A DNA stretch of 64,000 nucleotides from Galaxea fascicularis (GCA_948470475.1 OX419341.1:5536853-5600852), one strand, 5' to 3'. Positions 56,601 to 64,000 are shown, numbered from the stretch's first letter. Program-made: numbers and translations. The notes: generated from the letters alone by a model not told the origin.

Positions 56601-59133
56601 TGGCTACAAAAAAAATTAAGCAAACTTTTGAGATAAATGCCATGTGCACTGCAACAAATTTGTAGATGGATAAATTTGTAAGGTGGTTTAATATTGCAGC
56701 TATTTATCATTACATCCTTCATATAAAGGTAATATATGAAACGTATCATTATGACCAGTATTTGCTTTTTGCCTTCATGGAAGGAAGTTAATTTGGTATA
56801 TATGATATCCTAGTTGCTTGGCAACAGGCAAAAGGACAACTGAAAAGAATTCAGGGTCCCAGGCAAAAATCGAACCCACAACATCTGTAACACTGGTCAG
56901 ATGCTCTAACCACAAACTAACGGAACCCTTGGTGAGCCAGGTTGTTAGTCCAGGTTCTTATAGAAAGTGTCCCACTGGTCTGCATGCTCGACAACGTAAA
57001 TGTGATTCATGTGATAATGCAACAATATTAAAGATGGTAATGGTGTAATGTGCCTGTGAGAAAGAATCATCTTTCTTTCTTTTTATGATTTCTTTTCAGT
57101 TGTCTTTTCAGCTGTCTTTTCGCCCGTGGCCAAGTAACTAGTGTATCATCTTTCTCATGGGCACATTACATCATTACCATTATGTAACTATAACAAAATC
57201 TTCTAATCTGATTGGCTATCACTAGCTATGATTTTCACCCTAATAGGACAGTGTAATTGGACAGTACGCACCATTGCGCGTGCACTGGAAGAAGGCAGCT
57301 GCACTTTCAAATTTTCTTTACTACTTATCTCTGGACAAAAACTGTTTTTCCTGAAAAGTTTTTCCCTTATTTCTTTCTCAAATTTGTAAAAGATACAATT
57401 AATATTGTTGGTAACAGGACTTCGTGTCGTCTAATTTGGTCTGTAATCATACTCGTGATGAAACAAATTGGACTCGTATCATTACAGACTAAATTGGACT
57501 CCACTCAGTCCTATTACCATAATTAATAAATAATTTGGTATATTTTTCTATTTCTAGCTTTAGAAGAATAACAACAAGTAACTTAAATGGATCGATGACA
57601 GTAACTTATTAACTTATTGTAACCCTTTGGATCAGGGGAGGGGTAGGTATGCAGTTGTAACCCTTTGTGTTAGAGGAGGGGTAGGTGTGCAGTTGTAACC
57701 CTTTGAATTAGGGGAGGGGTAGGTGCACTGTTGTAACCCTTGGTGTTAGAGGAGAGGTAGGTGTGCAGTTGTAACCCTTTGTGTTAAGGGAGGGGTAGGT
57801 GTGCAGTTGTAACCCTTTGTGTTAGGGGAGGGGTAGGTGTGTAGTTGTTCAGCTAAACGAAAATAACTCAGACCAATTAATTAATCTTTTACCATACCCC
57901 TCCAGAGTGACATTGGTATCCAGTTGATTCTTCACCATTCCCCTTAGATGCTGGTCTGCCTCTGACTCAGTTCCAGTACCTGGGACACCAAGACGCTGAT
58001 CCTCAAAGGGCTGGGTGTCACCCCTGTTCATACGTATCACACCTCGACTTTGGTATCTGGCTGGATTCCCACTAAAAAGTAACAACACATGCATAATTTT
58101 TTTTTATTTTCTTTCATGTTCAGTTCAGTTCCCTTACTTTACACTATCTACAAAGTAATTACATGGTAAAAAGAAACAGGAGTTACACTTAGATATTCAT
58201 ACAAGAATAAGACCATAGACTGGGATAGAGTTGTGTGGTGGCCAAAGTGGTGTATGCTTCGAGTTCGCCACCACCTACTTTAGACTAAAAAATTACTTTT
58301 TCCAGGCTCTTGGCAGAAGAAACACCTTCCCTTTAAAAAACACTGGATGGTAAGATATGCCATTTGATTTCTCCTCTGTTGCCTGGGTTCCAACATACCC
58401 ACAAGACTTTTATCTATTCAAACTTTACCTTAACTTGTTTAAATCAAATCAATAAATTTAACAGATTTTAATGAGCTAATTCTTACCATGGAATTCCAGT
58501 CTGTTCATAGGAGGTTGCATCCGGTTTGAATGGCTTTCCACTTACTGAAAATTGGTTGAAATATCAACAATTAATGTATACCACACAAATGAATAGTGCT
58601 TTTCGCGTATTCTGATTGGTTGACTCGGAGGTGATTAGCAAAGTACTATTCACCTCCAAGCAGCCGAAGAGAAACAAACTGGCTTCCTGTTTCGGTTTCC
58701 AAAAAGGAAATTATTTGAATACACGCTAGTTGTTCAGCTTGTGTGGTATATACTAAAACAATTATTCACCTCAGCGTGAAAGTGGTGGATATTTACCTCC
58801 ACTTCGGTGAATAATAGACCATTTTACAGTTGTGGCTGAGTTACCTGACCTGTGAATGGAAGCGAGGCTGAGGGTGACCTTGATACAAACCTTAATGTAA
58901 ATGCTGACTAGTTAGCATTACAACAACATGATTTACATGATAAAAACAGTGAGGTCTCTATCAATACAAGGTCACCGGCAACCTCGCTGCCATTCATAGG
59001 CCAGGTCACTGAGCGAACAACTGTAAACTGGCCTATTGTTAATTATTGCAAGTAATTAATATTGTCGATGTGGAACTCGGTTCATTTTGAAACATAAACG
59101 GAGAAACGAAAACACACCTGACCCTCCGACCAT
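44689..59133 (-). CDS. RBM41: RNA-binding protein 41-like, 8 coding exons, 434 aa
   Basis: Coding exons in transcript order are 59133-59118, 58544-58487, 58071-57898, 56603-56408, 55648-55426, 54550-54207, 49831-49684 and 44834-44689. All junctions have GT..AG ends, phases match throughout, and the total is 1305 bp ending in TAG. Recognisable blocks are KNQLDTNVTLEG, ALSLRDYQSLQ, EKLQDLEERIR, NRLSLEQIKEIPKFANY with HPGEPNK, then a C-terminal RRM. The RRM has ILFIKNL as its RNP2-like strand and GRMIGQAFVTMP as its RNP1-like strand, ending ALNLVNGYLFKGKPVIIQYG. This order matches vertebrate RBM41 (about 413 aa), which carries an RRM of the type found in the U11/U12-65K protein. The first coding exon is only 16 bp. 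The gene diverges from MRPS31 with about 200 bp between start codons. Introns 6 and 7 are long (about 4.4 and 4.8 kb) and filled with mobile elements. Confidence 0.88.
45688..46244. repeat. Foldback element interrupted by a MITE
   Basis: The outer arms are ACCCAACAAACATTTTTACA at 45688 onwards and the complement ending TGTAAAAATGTTTGTTGGGT at 46244. They continue into inner arms ATCAAGGTATGCGAATTTGA (46111) and its complement near 46190-46214, separated by a loop of about 28 bp. The left arm is split by a 388-bp element at 45713-46100; without that insertion the two arms align over about 70 bp. It lies in the last RBM41 intron. Confidence 0.75.
45710..46103. mobile_element. PIF/Harbinger-like MITE with TTA target duplication
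   Basis: GGCCCTGTTCAGAC starts at 45713 and its complement GTCTGAACGGGGCC ends at 46100. TTA flanks both sides (45710-45712 and 46101-46103), matching the 3-bp TWA duplication of PIF/Harbinger elements, and the GGCCC-type termini also fit that superfamily. The interior is rich in GTGCCCG and CGGGCAC motifs in both orientations. There is no transposase. Confidence 0.75.
47571..47810 (-). CDS. Possible small single-exon gene nested in an RBM41 intron, 79 aa
   Basis: The frame from ATG at 47810 to TAG at 47571 encodes 79 residues. It has a balanced composition: an acidic/polar N-terminus (MSDVRVNDLDQKLF), a hydrophobic centre (LLVHVVVPLV) and a mixed C-terminus (LKKLFAVLQSNLRANGYQLE). The frame is also open for 11 more codons upstream. 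I do not recognise the family. It lies on the same strand as RBM41 inside the intron between 49683 and 44835, so it could also be an alternative exon or a retroposed fragment. There are no repeat features in it. It is retained because the composition looks protein-like, unlike the other short frames around it. Confidence 0.35.
   Translation of the reverse strand: MSDVRVNDLDQKLFSELTDSLVQPLLVHVVVPLVNGNDPNYCVQINGKVLWEWRIMDGSLKKLFAVLQSNLRANGYQLE
48870..49218 (+). mobile_element. Penelope-like element relic with GIY-YIG endonuclease end
   Basis: Two overlapping plus-strand frames carry the C-terminal part of a Penelope-like retroelement. The first (about 48900-48975) has the Cys-containing linker FRCTSANVIYCLTCKV. 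The second (49021-49218) has SKPVARHFSLPNLS and ESRKNLEQKF, and ends GTLNPHGINESFSFN with a stop. That order is the signature of the GIY-YIG nuclease terminus of these elements. The catalytic segment between the frames is shifted and partly lost, so it is inactive. The sequence near 46735-46765 (GGTCGCCGAAACGTCGG) resembles the terminal region of the same class and may be part of the copy. Confidence 0.75.
50060..50210. repeat. Interspersed repeat split by the DIRS/Ngaro-like element
   Basis: The sequence from TTAACCCTTAAAGCCC near 50066 to AACTAGTACT at 50210 looks like a copy of an interspersed anthozoan repeat, also seen in other versions at 26746-26958 and 38600-38712. Its last 49 bp (50162-50210) recur exactly at 54079-54127 on the other side of the retroelement. 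The family assignment is from memory; the 49-bp repeat is directly visible. Confidence 0.5.
50392..51450 (+). CDS. Gag-like protein of the DIRS/Ngaro-like element, 352 aa
   Basis: The first ATG of the frame is at 50392; the frame is open upstream but without ATG. Residues 1-65 look like a SAM-type helical domain (FPPWCDANGISAKTAEILKD, then LTQDDIAELGLTKGQ). The middle is low in complexity. Near the C-terminus is a Cys/His cluster (CKVYNSPAGCHWPRCKFQH, then CIAPGCGKKHPEFTHH) resembling CCCH zinc fingers, likely to bind nucleic acid in the particle. The frame ends in TGA at 51448. The RT ORF continues in the same frame after this stop, so readthrough could fuse them. Confidence 0.75.
   Translation: MSKFEFPPWCDANGISAKTAEILKDQDLHVEEALKLLTQDDIAELGLTKGQTKLLAKAVIGLRAPDLTPKPADTKPITTTSLAKDHGLDEILTKLDDGGGLDALLSCGGLDDLKQSLPSATPLASQPHGDPTRMDLNPHVYLGKPTAPGKQDEKPLLIPDFVDAYSGSTEPEEQEIGAGGGAQVIVRAFKRKTPTLESITLSQWMGASVKILNSLLLRNNLDRKSIQDYLAYIVKVSELIEDHTWQSVILYDNEYRKLQHRHGFRWGSDSQHLHTRFLKKRQGPVSNYASSAGSRTSKPSIEAPICKVYNSPAGCHWPRCKFQHICIAPGCGKKHPEFTHHYGSAQNPVAPQ
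51451..53079 (+). CDS. Reverse transcriptase/RNase H of the DIRS/Ngaro-like element
   Basis: The frame follows directly after the TGA at 51448-51450 and has no early ATG; the conserved start (LNVDAWTNEL) comes before the first possible in-frame TTG at 51508. RT motifs in order are IHDCSRPDSTSLNSY, FMAKIDLKSAYRHVPLHP, LPFGAKRSPEIF and the YLDDFLIL catalytic box. An RNase H domain follows, with FSTDASLVGGGG, HINELELF and YTDNTVTKSWL. Both active sites look intact. Because there is no start codon of its own, it is probably made by stop-codon readthrough, reinitiation or splicing. It overlaps the recombinase ORF by about 65 bp in another frame. Confidence 0.85.
   Translation, partial: QTTTALHPSPLNVDAWTNELHHDTDRDFLLDGITNGFQIIPHNVHLTDVDLNNYRSATDLTVRPQVERQLLTEIEQGNYVITTKKPTIVSALGAIPKRDSNDIRLIHDCSRPDSTSLNSYADCEHYSYETVDKITANIKQGAFMAKIDLKSAYRHVPLHPSNYQATGLKWKFNNANSFTYLYDTKLPFGAKRSPEIFHRLTQSITRMMSRRGFFLVAYLDDFLILSESEHDCWTAFWELITLLGRLGLTVNWNKVVYPCQRLTYLGIEIDSKRRQLRLPDHKLRDIRALLSQTLAKSKVTKRELQSLAGKLNFAARVVYGGRTFLRRIIDALNTLTRPYHRKRMTQTMRNDLLWWVDFMETFNGRTFFVSTKPTLTAEFSTDASLVGGGGHYQRDWFYVNWQSDFPHLQSCHINELELFTVLLALRRWGPQLSHEWIVIYTDNTVTKSWLNKGTSRSERTMVWLREIFWLSAVHNFRITSRYIQTTENTTADTLSRLHNHRSADHFLSILHSGSITNNFTNLSSTSLSLLPTQVQLALKNRP
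53013..54050 (+). CDS. Tyrosine recombinase of the DIRS/Ngaro-like element
   Basis: The open frame begins after a stop at 53010-53012 and recognisable sequence starts near 53070 (QALDEECARYRGKAF, then STRTTYKSQFRAYLRFC), overlapping the RT frame. The N-terminal SAM-like DNA-binding half is followed by catalytic residues. These are the first Arg in FFRKANLLP, the second Arg in PSFRRGGATF preceded by HYAGP, and the nucleophile region GDWKSNAYERYL with Tyr. This is the phage-integrase-like enzyme that inserts circular DNA intermediates of DIRS/Ngaro elements. There is no early ATG in the frame, so expression likely depends on frameshifting or splicing. TAG ends it at 54050. Confidence 0.82.
   Translation, partial: SIINVSFLASNTGPTGTQEQALDEECARYRGKAFAASTRTTYKSQFRAYLRFCLYFGYNIVPCSTVTLLRYVTFLSRTLSPSSISNYLNIVRLIHLQYGYPNPLDNALVKFQYSLLIRGIKRSSDKAATRPKLPITPTVLMDIRRQLTLTTSFDATFWAACLVAFYSFFRKANLLPPSRDKFDEHSHLRRGDLHLFSWGVVMVVRWNKTIQFKQRTLLIPLPRVKESPLCPLSALANAYNLTRDAGPYDPAFMYRQGTNLVMLTYKKFLQKLQLTLSAAGLNTAHYAGPSFRRGGATFAMRCGVPVELIKIQGDWKSNAYERYLENSFQDRLKAVAIVAKHVGSN
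54926..55027. repeat. 102-bp hairpin in RBM41 intron 5
   Basis: GGTCATTACAGGGAAATCTC at the left and GAGATTTCCCTGTAATGACC at the right are exact complements. The stem continues to GGCCTTGATGTATTGACC and its complement, with only an internal AA/GA mismatch and a loop of about 12 nt. It lies in the intron between RBM41 exons 5 and 6 and would form a strong RNA stem in either transcript orientation. A related piece, GGTCATTACAAGAAAATC, follows at about 55261. Confidence 0.75.
56810..57141. repeat. Foldback element containing a tRNA-like segment
   Basis: The arms CTAGTTGCTTGGCAACAGGC with AGGACAACTGAAAAGAA on the left, and TTCTTTTCAGTTGTC.. through CCAAGTAACTAG on the right, are inverted repeats of about 45-60 bp. 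Inside, on the minus strand, GTGGTTAGAGCATCTGACCA (A-box-like) and GTGGGTTCGATTTTTGCC (B-box-like) at about 56866-56932 resemble a tRNA 5' part. So a tRNA-derived piece is enclosed in an inverted-repeat element in the intron between RBM41 exons 3 and 4. Confidence 0.65.
57617..57849. repeat. 38-bp minisatellite, six copies
   Basis: Units starting TTGTAACCCTTTG begin at 57617, 57655, 57693, 57731, 57769 and 57807, exactly 38 bp apart, with a partial seventh at 57845. Each unit contains GGGGAGGGGTAGG or a close variant. The array starts 49 bp inside the RBM41 intron downstream of the exon ending at 57898. The minus (RNA) strand is rich in CCCCTCCCC and ACACAAAGGGTTAC blocks. Confidence 0.85.
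58573..58757. repeat. Imperfect foldback near RBM41 exon 2
   Basis: GTATACCACACAAATGAAT on the left and GCTTGTGTGGTATATAC on the right are inverted, with smaller internal inverted pairs including GAGGTGA and TCACCTC. It lies between RBM41 coding exons 1 and 2. The boundaries are approximate. Confidence 0.45.
58813..59037. repeat. MITE with AATAGACCATTTTACAGTTG termini
   Basis: AATAGACCATTTTACAGTTGT begins the element and ACAACTGTAAACTGGCCTATT ends it. The inverted arms continue for about 75 bp with mismatches (TGGAAGCGAGGCTGAG against CAACCTCGCTGCCA). It occupies most of RBM41 coding intron 1, about 80 bp from the first coding exon. The AATAGRCCATTT end recalls the element at 27289-27466 and the two may be related. 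Confidence 0.7.
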
Positions 59134-59332
59134 TTCTATTTAAGTTTGTAAGAGTAGGAAGTTAAAAATATCTGCAATTCAAACAAATTTAGATTCGCTC
59201 AGAATTTGTTTCTGCCGTCGGCCATCTTGAAAAAAGTCCCAGCGAGGTTCTGGAAAGGAACCGCTCACAGGGCTCTGGGATAGATTCATACCGAATTGAC
59301 ATCTGGGAATGCAACATGGTGGATAGATTCTC
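59134..59332. promoter_or_regulatory. Divergent promoter of RBM41 and MRPS31
   Basis: The inferred start codon of RBM41 (59133, minus) and the start codon of MRPS31 (59333, plus) are only 199 bp apart, so this segment should hold both transcription start regions, or the 5' leaders overlap. No TATA box is obvious. The segment is less AT-rich than the surrounding introns. The RBM41 start depends on a 16-bp first coding exon inferred from reading phase. Confidence 0.5.
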
Positions 59333-60667
59333 ATGGCGGCGTGGATGTTGAGTTCTCGATTTGTCTCCTTTTCCAGCTGTTCCCCCAAGGCTCTGTACTT
59401 GAGAGGCCTTACCTCAAAGTCAAGTGCAAATTTCGACAGATCAAAAGTGTCGGCATCGTCCCTGTTAAAGAATTTGAGAAGCCGAAATTCAGGAGAGGAT
59501 AACGTGTTGAGAAGTTCGGGTGAGGCAAAGCCACCATCTGATCCAAAAGATGATATAAACATCCAATTTGACGATGAATTAAATGCCGGGAAGACTCGAG
59601 GAGAATTATATGAACAAACAAGTGAATATAGAAACAAGTTTAAAGATCTGAAGAGCTCGTCATCCGAAGAAATAACAGACGAACGGAATCTTTATGATCA
59701 TTTGGAGCAAAAAGGTGCATCGCGGGATGAGCGTTCTGAGCGAAAACGGGTGCCAGACTCTGACAGCAAAGTGTCTTCTCATTCTCACATTTCCTTTGAT
59801 CTTCTGGACTCTTTGAAAAAGGCCAGTGAGGAATCTGACGAACAGAAAGATGGAAAGCGTTTACTGCAGAAGTCAATAGAGGCTGCCCGTAGTAGACAGA
59901 GGAAGAAGCTGAGCGAGACCGCAATGTCAAGTGAAATAACTTCTTTACCAAAACCGCCAAAAACAAAGTGGATGCGAAAGAGTCTTGAAGACTTGGAGAA
60001 GAACCTTAACCAGACTGATCCCTCTGAAAGAACATCTGATCCAGAGTTGAATAAGAAAATCAAGGGTCTTCTAACTGAGCTTAAGGTGGCACCAAAACAG
60101 CTAGGAACAGCCAAAACCATTGTGGCAGCTGTAGAGAATTGGGGAAGGTCATCGTTTAAATTGTCACAGCATATTGTGAAAGAATACAAAGAGCAGTCTG
60201 TAGAGATACCTTTTACAGCAGAGTTCTCACTTAAGGAGGGCGACAGGCTTTGTTTCTTTGACAATGTTCTTGACGATGTGAAAGCTAAAAATGTTAAGGT
60301 GTTTAGGTCTGATTCTACATATTTGATGCAGTCTGATCATTTGAAGGAACTTGATAATGTTGACCAGATTGGGGTCTGGCAAAATAGCTTCAGAGATGAA
60401 ATCAAACTTTCTGACAGACTTTGGCAGTACCCAGTTGATAATGAAGTTTGCAAAGAAGAAGAGCGTGGTGTTAGTTTTGAAGAACATGTTTTCTTGGAAT
60501 ACTTGTTGGATGATTTCCCAAAGAAAGGGCCAGTGCGCCGTTTTATGGAGTTGGTCATCAATGGATTACAACAAAATCCTCACTTGACTGTGAGTCAGAA
60601 ACAGGAGCGTGTTCGTTGGTTTAAGGATTACTTTTCAGATTTTTCAGAAGAGGAACTGAATTTTTAA
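59333..60667 (+). CDS. MRPS31: Mitochondrial ribosomal protein S31 (mS31), 444 aa, intronless
   Basis: The C-terminal block of about 60 residues is diagnostic: FEEHVFLEYLLDDFPKKGP, then VRRFMELVINGL, NPHLTVSQKQE and WFKDYFSDF, the conserved end of mS31. mS31 is a metazoan-type protein of the small subunit of the mitochondrial ribosome. The N-terminus (MAAWMLSSRFVSFSSC) is rich in Ser/Arg and hydrophobics and lacks acids, as expected for a mitochondrial targeting peptide. Residues from about 50 to 260 are charged and poorly conserved. Length and layout fit the family (human protein about 395 aa). The coding region is one exon. It diverges from RBM41 and converges on PLK4. Confidence 0.9.
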   Translation: MAAWMLSSRFVSFSSCSPKALYLRGLTSKSSANFDRSKVSASSLLKNLRSRNSGEDNVLRSSGEAKPPSDPKDDINIQFDDELNAGKTRGELYEQTSEYRNKFKDLKSSSSEEITDERNLYDHLEQKGASRDERSERKRVPDSDSKVSSHSHISFDLLDSLKKASEESDEQKDGKRLLQKSIEAARSRQRKKLSETAMSSEITSLPKPPKTKWMRKSLEDLEKNLNQTDPSERTSDPELNKKIKGLLTELKVAPKQLGTAKTIVAAVENWGRSSFKLSQHIVKEYKEQSVEIPFTAEFSLKEGDRLCFFDNVLDDVKAKNVKVFRSDSTYLMQSDHLKELDNVDQIGVWQNSFRDEIKLSDRLWQYPVDNEVCKEEERGVSFEEHVFLEYLLDDFPKKGPVRRFMELVINGLQQNPHLTVSQKQERVRWFKDYFSDFSEEELNF

Positions 60668-62343
60668 GGGGTATTTGCTTTATTTGACCAAAGACTGCCA
60701 TAAAGAAAATTTAATGTACATTCAAGATTCCTCTGAATCACATGTTTGATTAAAAACAAGTAACTAACCTTCCATGCAGGTGATTGTTTGTTGATATTGT
60801 TAAATGTAATGAACTTGACTTTACAGTTATGGTGCCAAAATGGAGCAGAAGTTCCAGTTATTCTGGTCTCATTCCAACACCATATCAAACGTCCACTTCA
60901 ATTCCTTTCTGTTCACGTGTTCAGTGATATGGAGATGAACTCAAGTCATTTAGTTTCCCAGAAAATATCCTTACCTTCCTAAGTGCACATAATACTTTTC
61001 ACAACTTTGGGACAATTTTTCTTAACTTACACTCAAGCCCTATGAAAGAACCATGATCAAACTTACAGTTCATGAGAATCAAGAAAAAGAAAGTTGAACA
61101 AAATTTCTACCTTTCCTCTCTCCTCAGTCCCTCTCTCTGTTTACATGGCCACTCTGTATTCATTCGGAAGATCAATGCACTGTTTTGCAGTCTAAACGTT
61201 ATACAATTTGGAAACTGTGTAAAAATCTGTGAAGTACTTGTAGAAAGAGCAATATAGAAAGTGAGGAATGCCTTCAATTGTGAGTTATTTGCTCTCAAAG
61301 GCAAAATCCTAACCTTGTGAATTCCTCAATTGTCACAAATTGCTAAAGAAATGAACATGCCAAGCACCTTGAGAGCACAGGAGCAAAAGCCTTAGTGAAT
61401 GCCTCTTGCACTTTTTAGAGTGCAAATAACCGAAGGGTGGATCCTGAGAGCTCAAGAACTGCACCAGATTGTATTATTGCTGATGGGGTGCCTAGAAAAT
61501 GGCCTATCAAAGTGACTTCTTACAAAAGGCCAGATTCCCCTTCCAAATTACCTTGTATTCGCTTGTAATTCACAAGGAGAATGTGACACTACTTCAAAAG
61601 TCACTTTTGGCCCTACTCCGCACACTCCTTGGATTGCCTTTACAGGTTCTCTTGACACAATATACAGTAAGAGGAACCTTCTCAGGGATAATCAAGTCTT
61701 GGGAACAGCAGTTCAAATTTGCCTGTGGTTTTGTCTCCTTGGCCAAATCACTTGTGTATGAGTATATCGCATACCCACCCTGTGCCCCACCGGATAGGTG
61801 GCTACTATAGTGCAAAGAGTTCTTTGATTAGTTCTTGAGATCCTTGGTAATGATAAATTGAAGTTGCCTTTATTATTACATTTAATGTAATATAAGTGTA
61901 GTAATACAAGGTAAGAACCTGCCAAGTAAATAAAATAATTTTGAAACAAACCTTTTTGTAAAACAGTTTGACTATAACGTACAGTTCTGCAACAATTTTA
62001 TTAGGCAACTAAATAAAAATAATAAAAATAAACTGCTAAAACAATGTTAATATTTTCATAATAAAACAAACATTCGTTATTTTGCTTAAAAAATGTGACG
62101 CAACGTACAGAAAATGGACCTTTGAATGGTGGTGTTTTGAAGATGTTGAAGAGGATGCAGTTCAGTTAGTTATGTTCTAAAGTTCTATCTGTTGCCATCA
62201 TTATCAGACTGAGTACACACTAAAGCAATACTTGTACCTCAAGAGACACCGAGCTCTTAACATTAAGGGATTAAAATAATACTCCTAAAACTACTGTAAA
62301 TAATTTATACATTCATATTTTACACATTAATACATCTTAAACA
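60668..62343. other. Convergent intergenic region of MRPS31 and PLK4
   Basis: This holds the 3' UTRs of the plus-strand MRPS31 and the minus-strand PLK4. A plus-strand AATAAA near 61928-61933 may be a poly-A signal or chance in AT-rich DNA. Short frames such as 61499-61810 show no family motif. No clear repeat was identified. Confidence 0.4.
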
Positions 62344-64000
62344 TCATATCATCTTGGGTGAAGCCACTAGATTTTCTATTATGACTGGGAGGCGAGACAG
62401 CTTGTCCTTGATTGGCTCCGGCAATCTGTCAGAGTGGCTGTACCTACAAAAAGAAGGAAATGTGCTTTTAAAAGGTATTAACAAGGTACTCGCTTTGCAG
62501 CCAGAGGTTTTCAAGTTGTCATGCATATGACAAACCATTTGAACTTTCATTGCCAAGTTCCTCAACTGTGTTATGAGAACCATGCTCTATGAACAAAGGA
62601 TGGTTTCCATGCTGCTTACAAGGGTAGTATAATGCTGGAAGTGTATTTAACACCAAACTCAAGATTGTTTTTGCCCTACTCTAGACACACTGTCTACAAT
62701 CTTAAAACACCTAAACATCCAACTGAGACTTATAAATTGTAATGTAAATGTAAACAAAATCATACTGTGTTTATGAAAGTGCACTTAGCTTATCAGCTTC
62801 TTTACAGGCATCCCCTTAAATCCCACAAAACAAACAATTCAAATAAACATAACTTGATAAGGCCGATCCCAACTGGCCAGAGGCAAACCAATTCAAGGAT
62901 GGACAACTAGTTGAACCAGGGACTACCCAGGACAACACCAGCTAGTGGCCAGAGCAGGATTTGAACTCAGGCTGAACACATTAAAATCCAGCACCCCAAA
63001 CCACTCAGCCATGAGTTGTACACTAGTGCATGGCTGCTGAGCCAATCAGATAAAAATATTTTGTCATATATAAACTTTCTATTTAGAGCAAAGCCAAAGC
63101 TAAAATTCCTACATTTTGCTAATTTACCTTGTCACAATTCCACCACTGTCTGTATATTTTATACTTGCAACAGAGGACTGAACGACCATCTGAGAGCCAT
63201 CATTATACTGTACCCACACTTCTCCAGTTGACAGCTGTGATGGCAAGAAATTTGTCAGTGTATTTTACTCGGCATTGACAGTCACTGTGTGATGATACAG
63301 TGAGCTTGCTATTTAAAATAAAATGGTAAGGTGTTCTTGTGCTTGTTTGATTTGTTTTAACTGTTGTCAAATGTTCTTTATTTCATCGACATTCAATTAA
63401 AACTACTTACTCATACTTACTGTACAGTTGTACCTCCTCAGTTTTGTTTTGTTCACATTTTTCCTTCTTAACATTTACCTTCTGTTTCTGTTTTATTTAC
63501 ATCATTCTATTTTGATTGTATTATGCATGTATATCCTACAATATATATAATATATACAATATATCCTACATTTTTAAATGAATACATATACCCCCACCCA
63601 CCCACCTACCAAAAGACAGGCGTGCAGCCCTACCTCCCATAACAGCCACCTCTCTACAACACCACTTCCCTCTGTCCTTCAAGGTGGCTGTTATGAAGAG
63701 GTTTCACTGTACAAATGTAAATATTCAGGACATGACATTCACCTGACCAGTACTCAAACTTCACCTGACTAACGATTATTGGAAATAACAATGTATAAAT
63801 TTATAAAATGAATAAAGAAAAAAATGACAGCTTCTAAACTTGCCTGAGAAGCCCACCCTACTCCTTGCACAAAGACGCTCTTGACAACATGTGATGATGG
63901 TGACAACTGCGACCCTGGTGTAGATGCACCCTTGATCATAAGTGGACTCTCCTGGCTTCTTTTCTCCTGTCGACAAGGTGATCTTGACGTCTTTTCACAT
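62344..64000 (-). CDS. PLK4: Polo-like kinase 4, last three coding exons (5' end outside the window)
   Basis: Exons in transcript order are 64000(+)-63844, 63234-63128 and 62443-62344 (TGA). The first ends [14 protein letters not shown]. The second reads [15 protein letters not shown] then [16 protein letters not shown], and the third [20 protein letters not shown]. Together they form the C-terminal polo box (PB3) of PLK4, matching the end of the vertebrate protein in order and spacing. PLK4 is the kinase that triggers centriole duplication, and PB3 contributes to regulation and targeting. Phases join exactly (0, then 2). The intron after 63844 starts with GC (CAG|GCAAGT), a GC-AG intron. The kinase domain and other polo boxes lie beyond 64000. 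Confidence 0.87.
62880..63013 (-). repeat. tRNA-derived SINE in the last PLK4 intron
   Basis: On the minus strand, ATGGCTGAGTGGTTTGGGG (A-box-like, from 63012) and GAGTTCAAATCCTGC (B-box-like, about 62954-62968) are spaced as in a tRNA. The downstream part (TCTGGCCACTAGCTGG..) is not tRNA and the 3' half cannot pair into a cloverleaf, so this is a SINE head rather than a gene. Confidence 0.65.

Noticed and set aside
59179..59637. 152-codon minus-strand frame opposite MRPS31
   Set aside because: It is antisense to the MRPS31 coding sequence and its peptide does not match RBM41 or any family; the RBM41 start is better explained by the 16-bp exon at 59118-59133.

Overview
This 64 kb window is metazoan nuclear DNA, most likely from an anthozoan cnidarian (stony coral or close relative). 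The evidence is AT-rich spacer, animal spliced genes (an RBM41-like RNA-binding protein, mitochondrial ribosomal protein S31 and the 3' end of PLK4), intronless rhodopsin-class GPCRs, and a dense mixture of foldback/MITE repeats, tRNA-derived SINEs, CR1/L2-like LINE relics, a Penelope relic and a tyrosine-recombinase (DIRS/Ngaro) retroelement. No bacterial operons, CRISPR arrays, rRNA genes or functional tRNA genes were seen. Gene names rest on motifs recognised by eye; no search was run.

Left part (1-8.2 kb). After a G-rich element (598-1223), two genes lie head-to-head: a small intronless UBC-like (E2-like) protein on the minus strand (2160-2606) and a three-exon plus-strand gene (3622-7753). 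The second encodes an MPN/JAB-like N-terminus with a degraded metal motif, then a possible RWD/UBC-like segment and a long charged tail. An E2-like gene beside a JAB-like gene recalls prokaryotic ubiquitin-like conjugation/deconjugation cassettes and is the best candidate here for an undescribed system. No E1 or ubiquitin-like modifier gene was found in the window, so the link is a hypothesis.

Middle part (8.2-44.6 kb). This is mostly repeat-rich spacer with three intronless class A GPCR genes, all on the minus strand: one at 12413-13546 and a closely related pair at 19903-21066 and 27911-29107. Around them lie two dead LINE fragments, a tRNA-derived SINE and many terminal-inverted-repeat elements, including two TTAA-flanked elements that carry TGACGTCA sites and an array of a short motif centred on TGTCGTAAATTGTAA.

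Right part (44.6-64 kb). An RBM41-like gene can be reconstructed as eight phase-consistent coding exons (434 aa) on the minus strand across 44689-59133. Its introns hold a 38-bp minisatellite, a 102-bp hairpin, foldback elements, a Penelope GIY-YIG relic, a possible nested 79-aa gene and a DIRS/Ngaro-like element (50211-54078) with three ORFs in antisense orientation. RBM41 shares a roughly 200-bp divergent promoter with the intronless MRPS31 gene (59333-60667). MRPS31 converges on PLK4, whose last three coding exons (62344-64000, minus) encode the C-terminal polo box; one of its introns begins with GC instead of GT.
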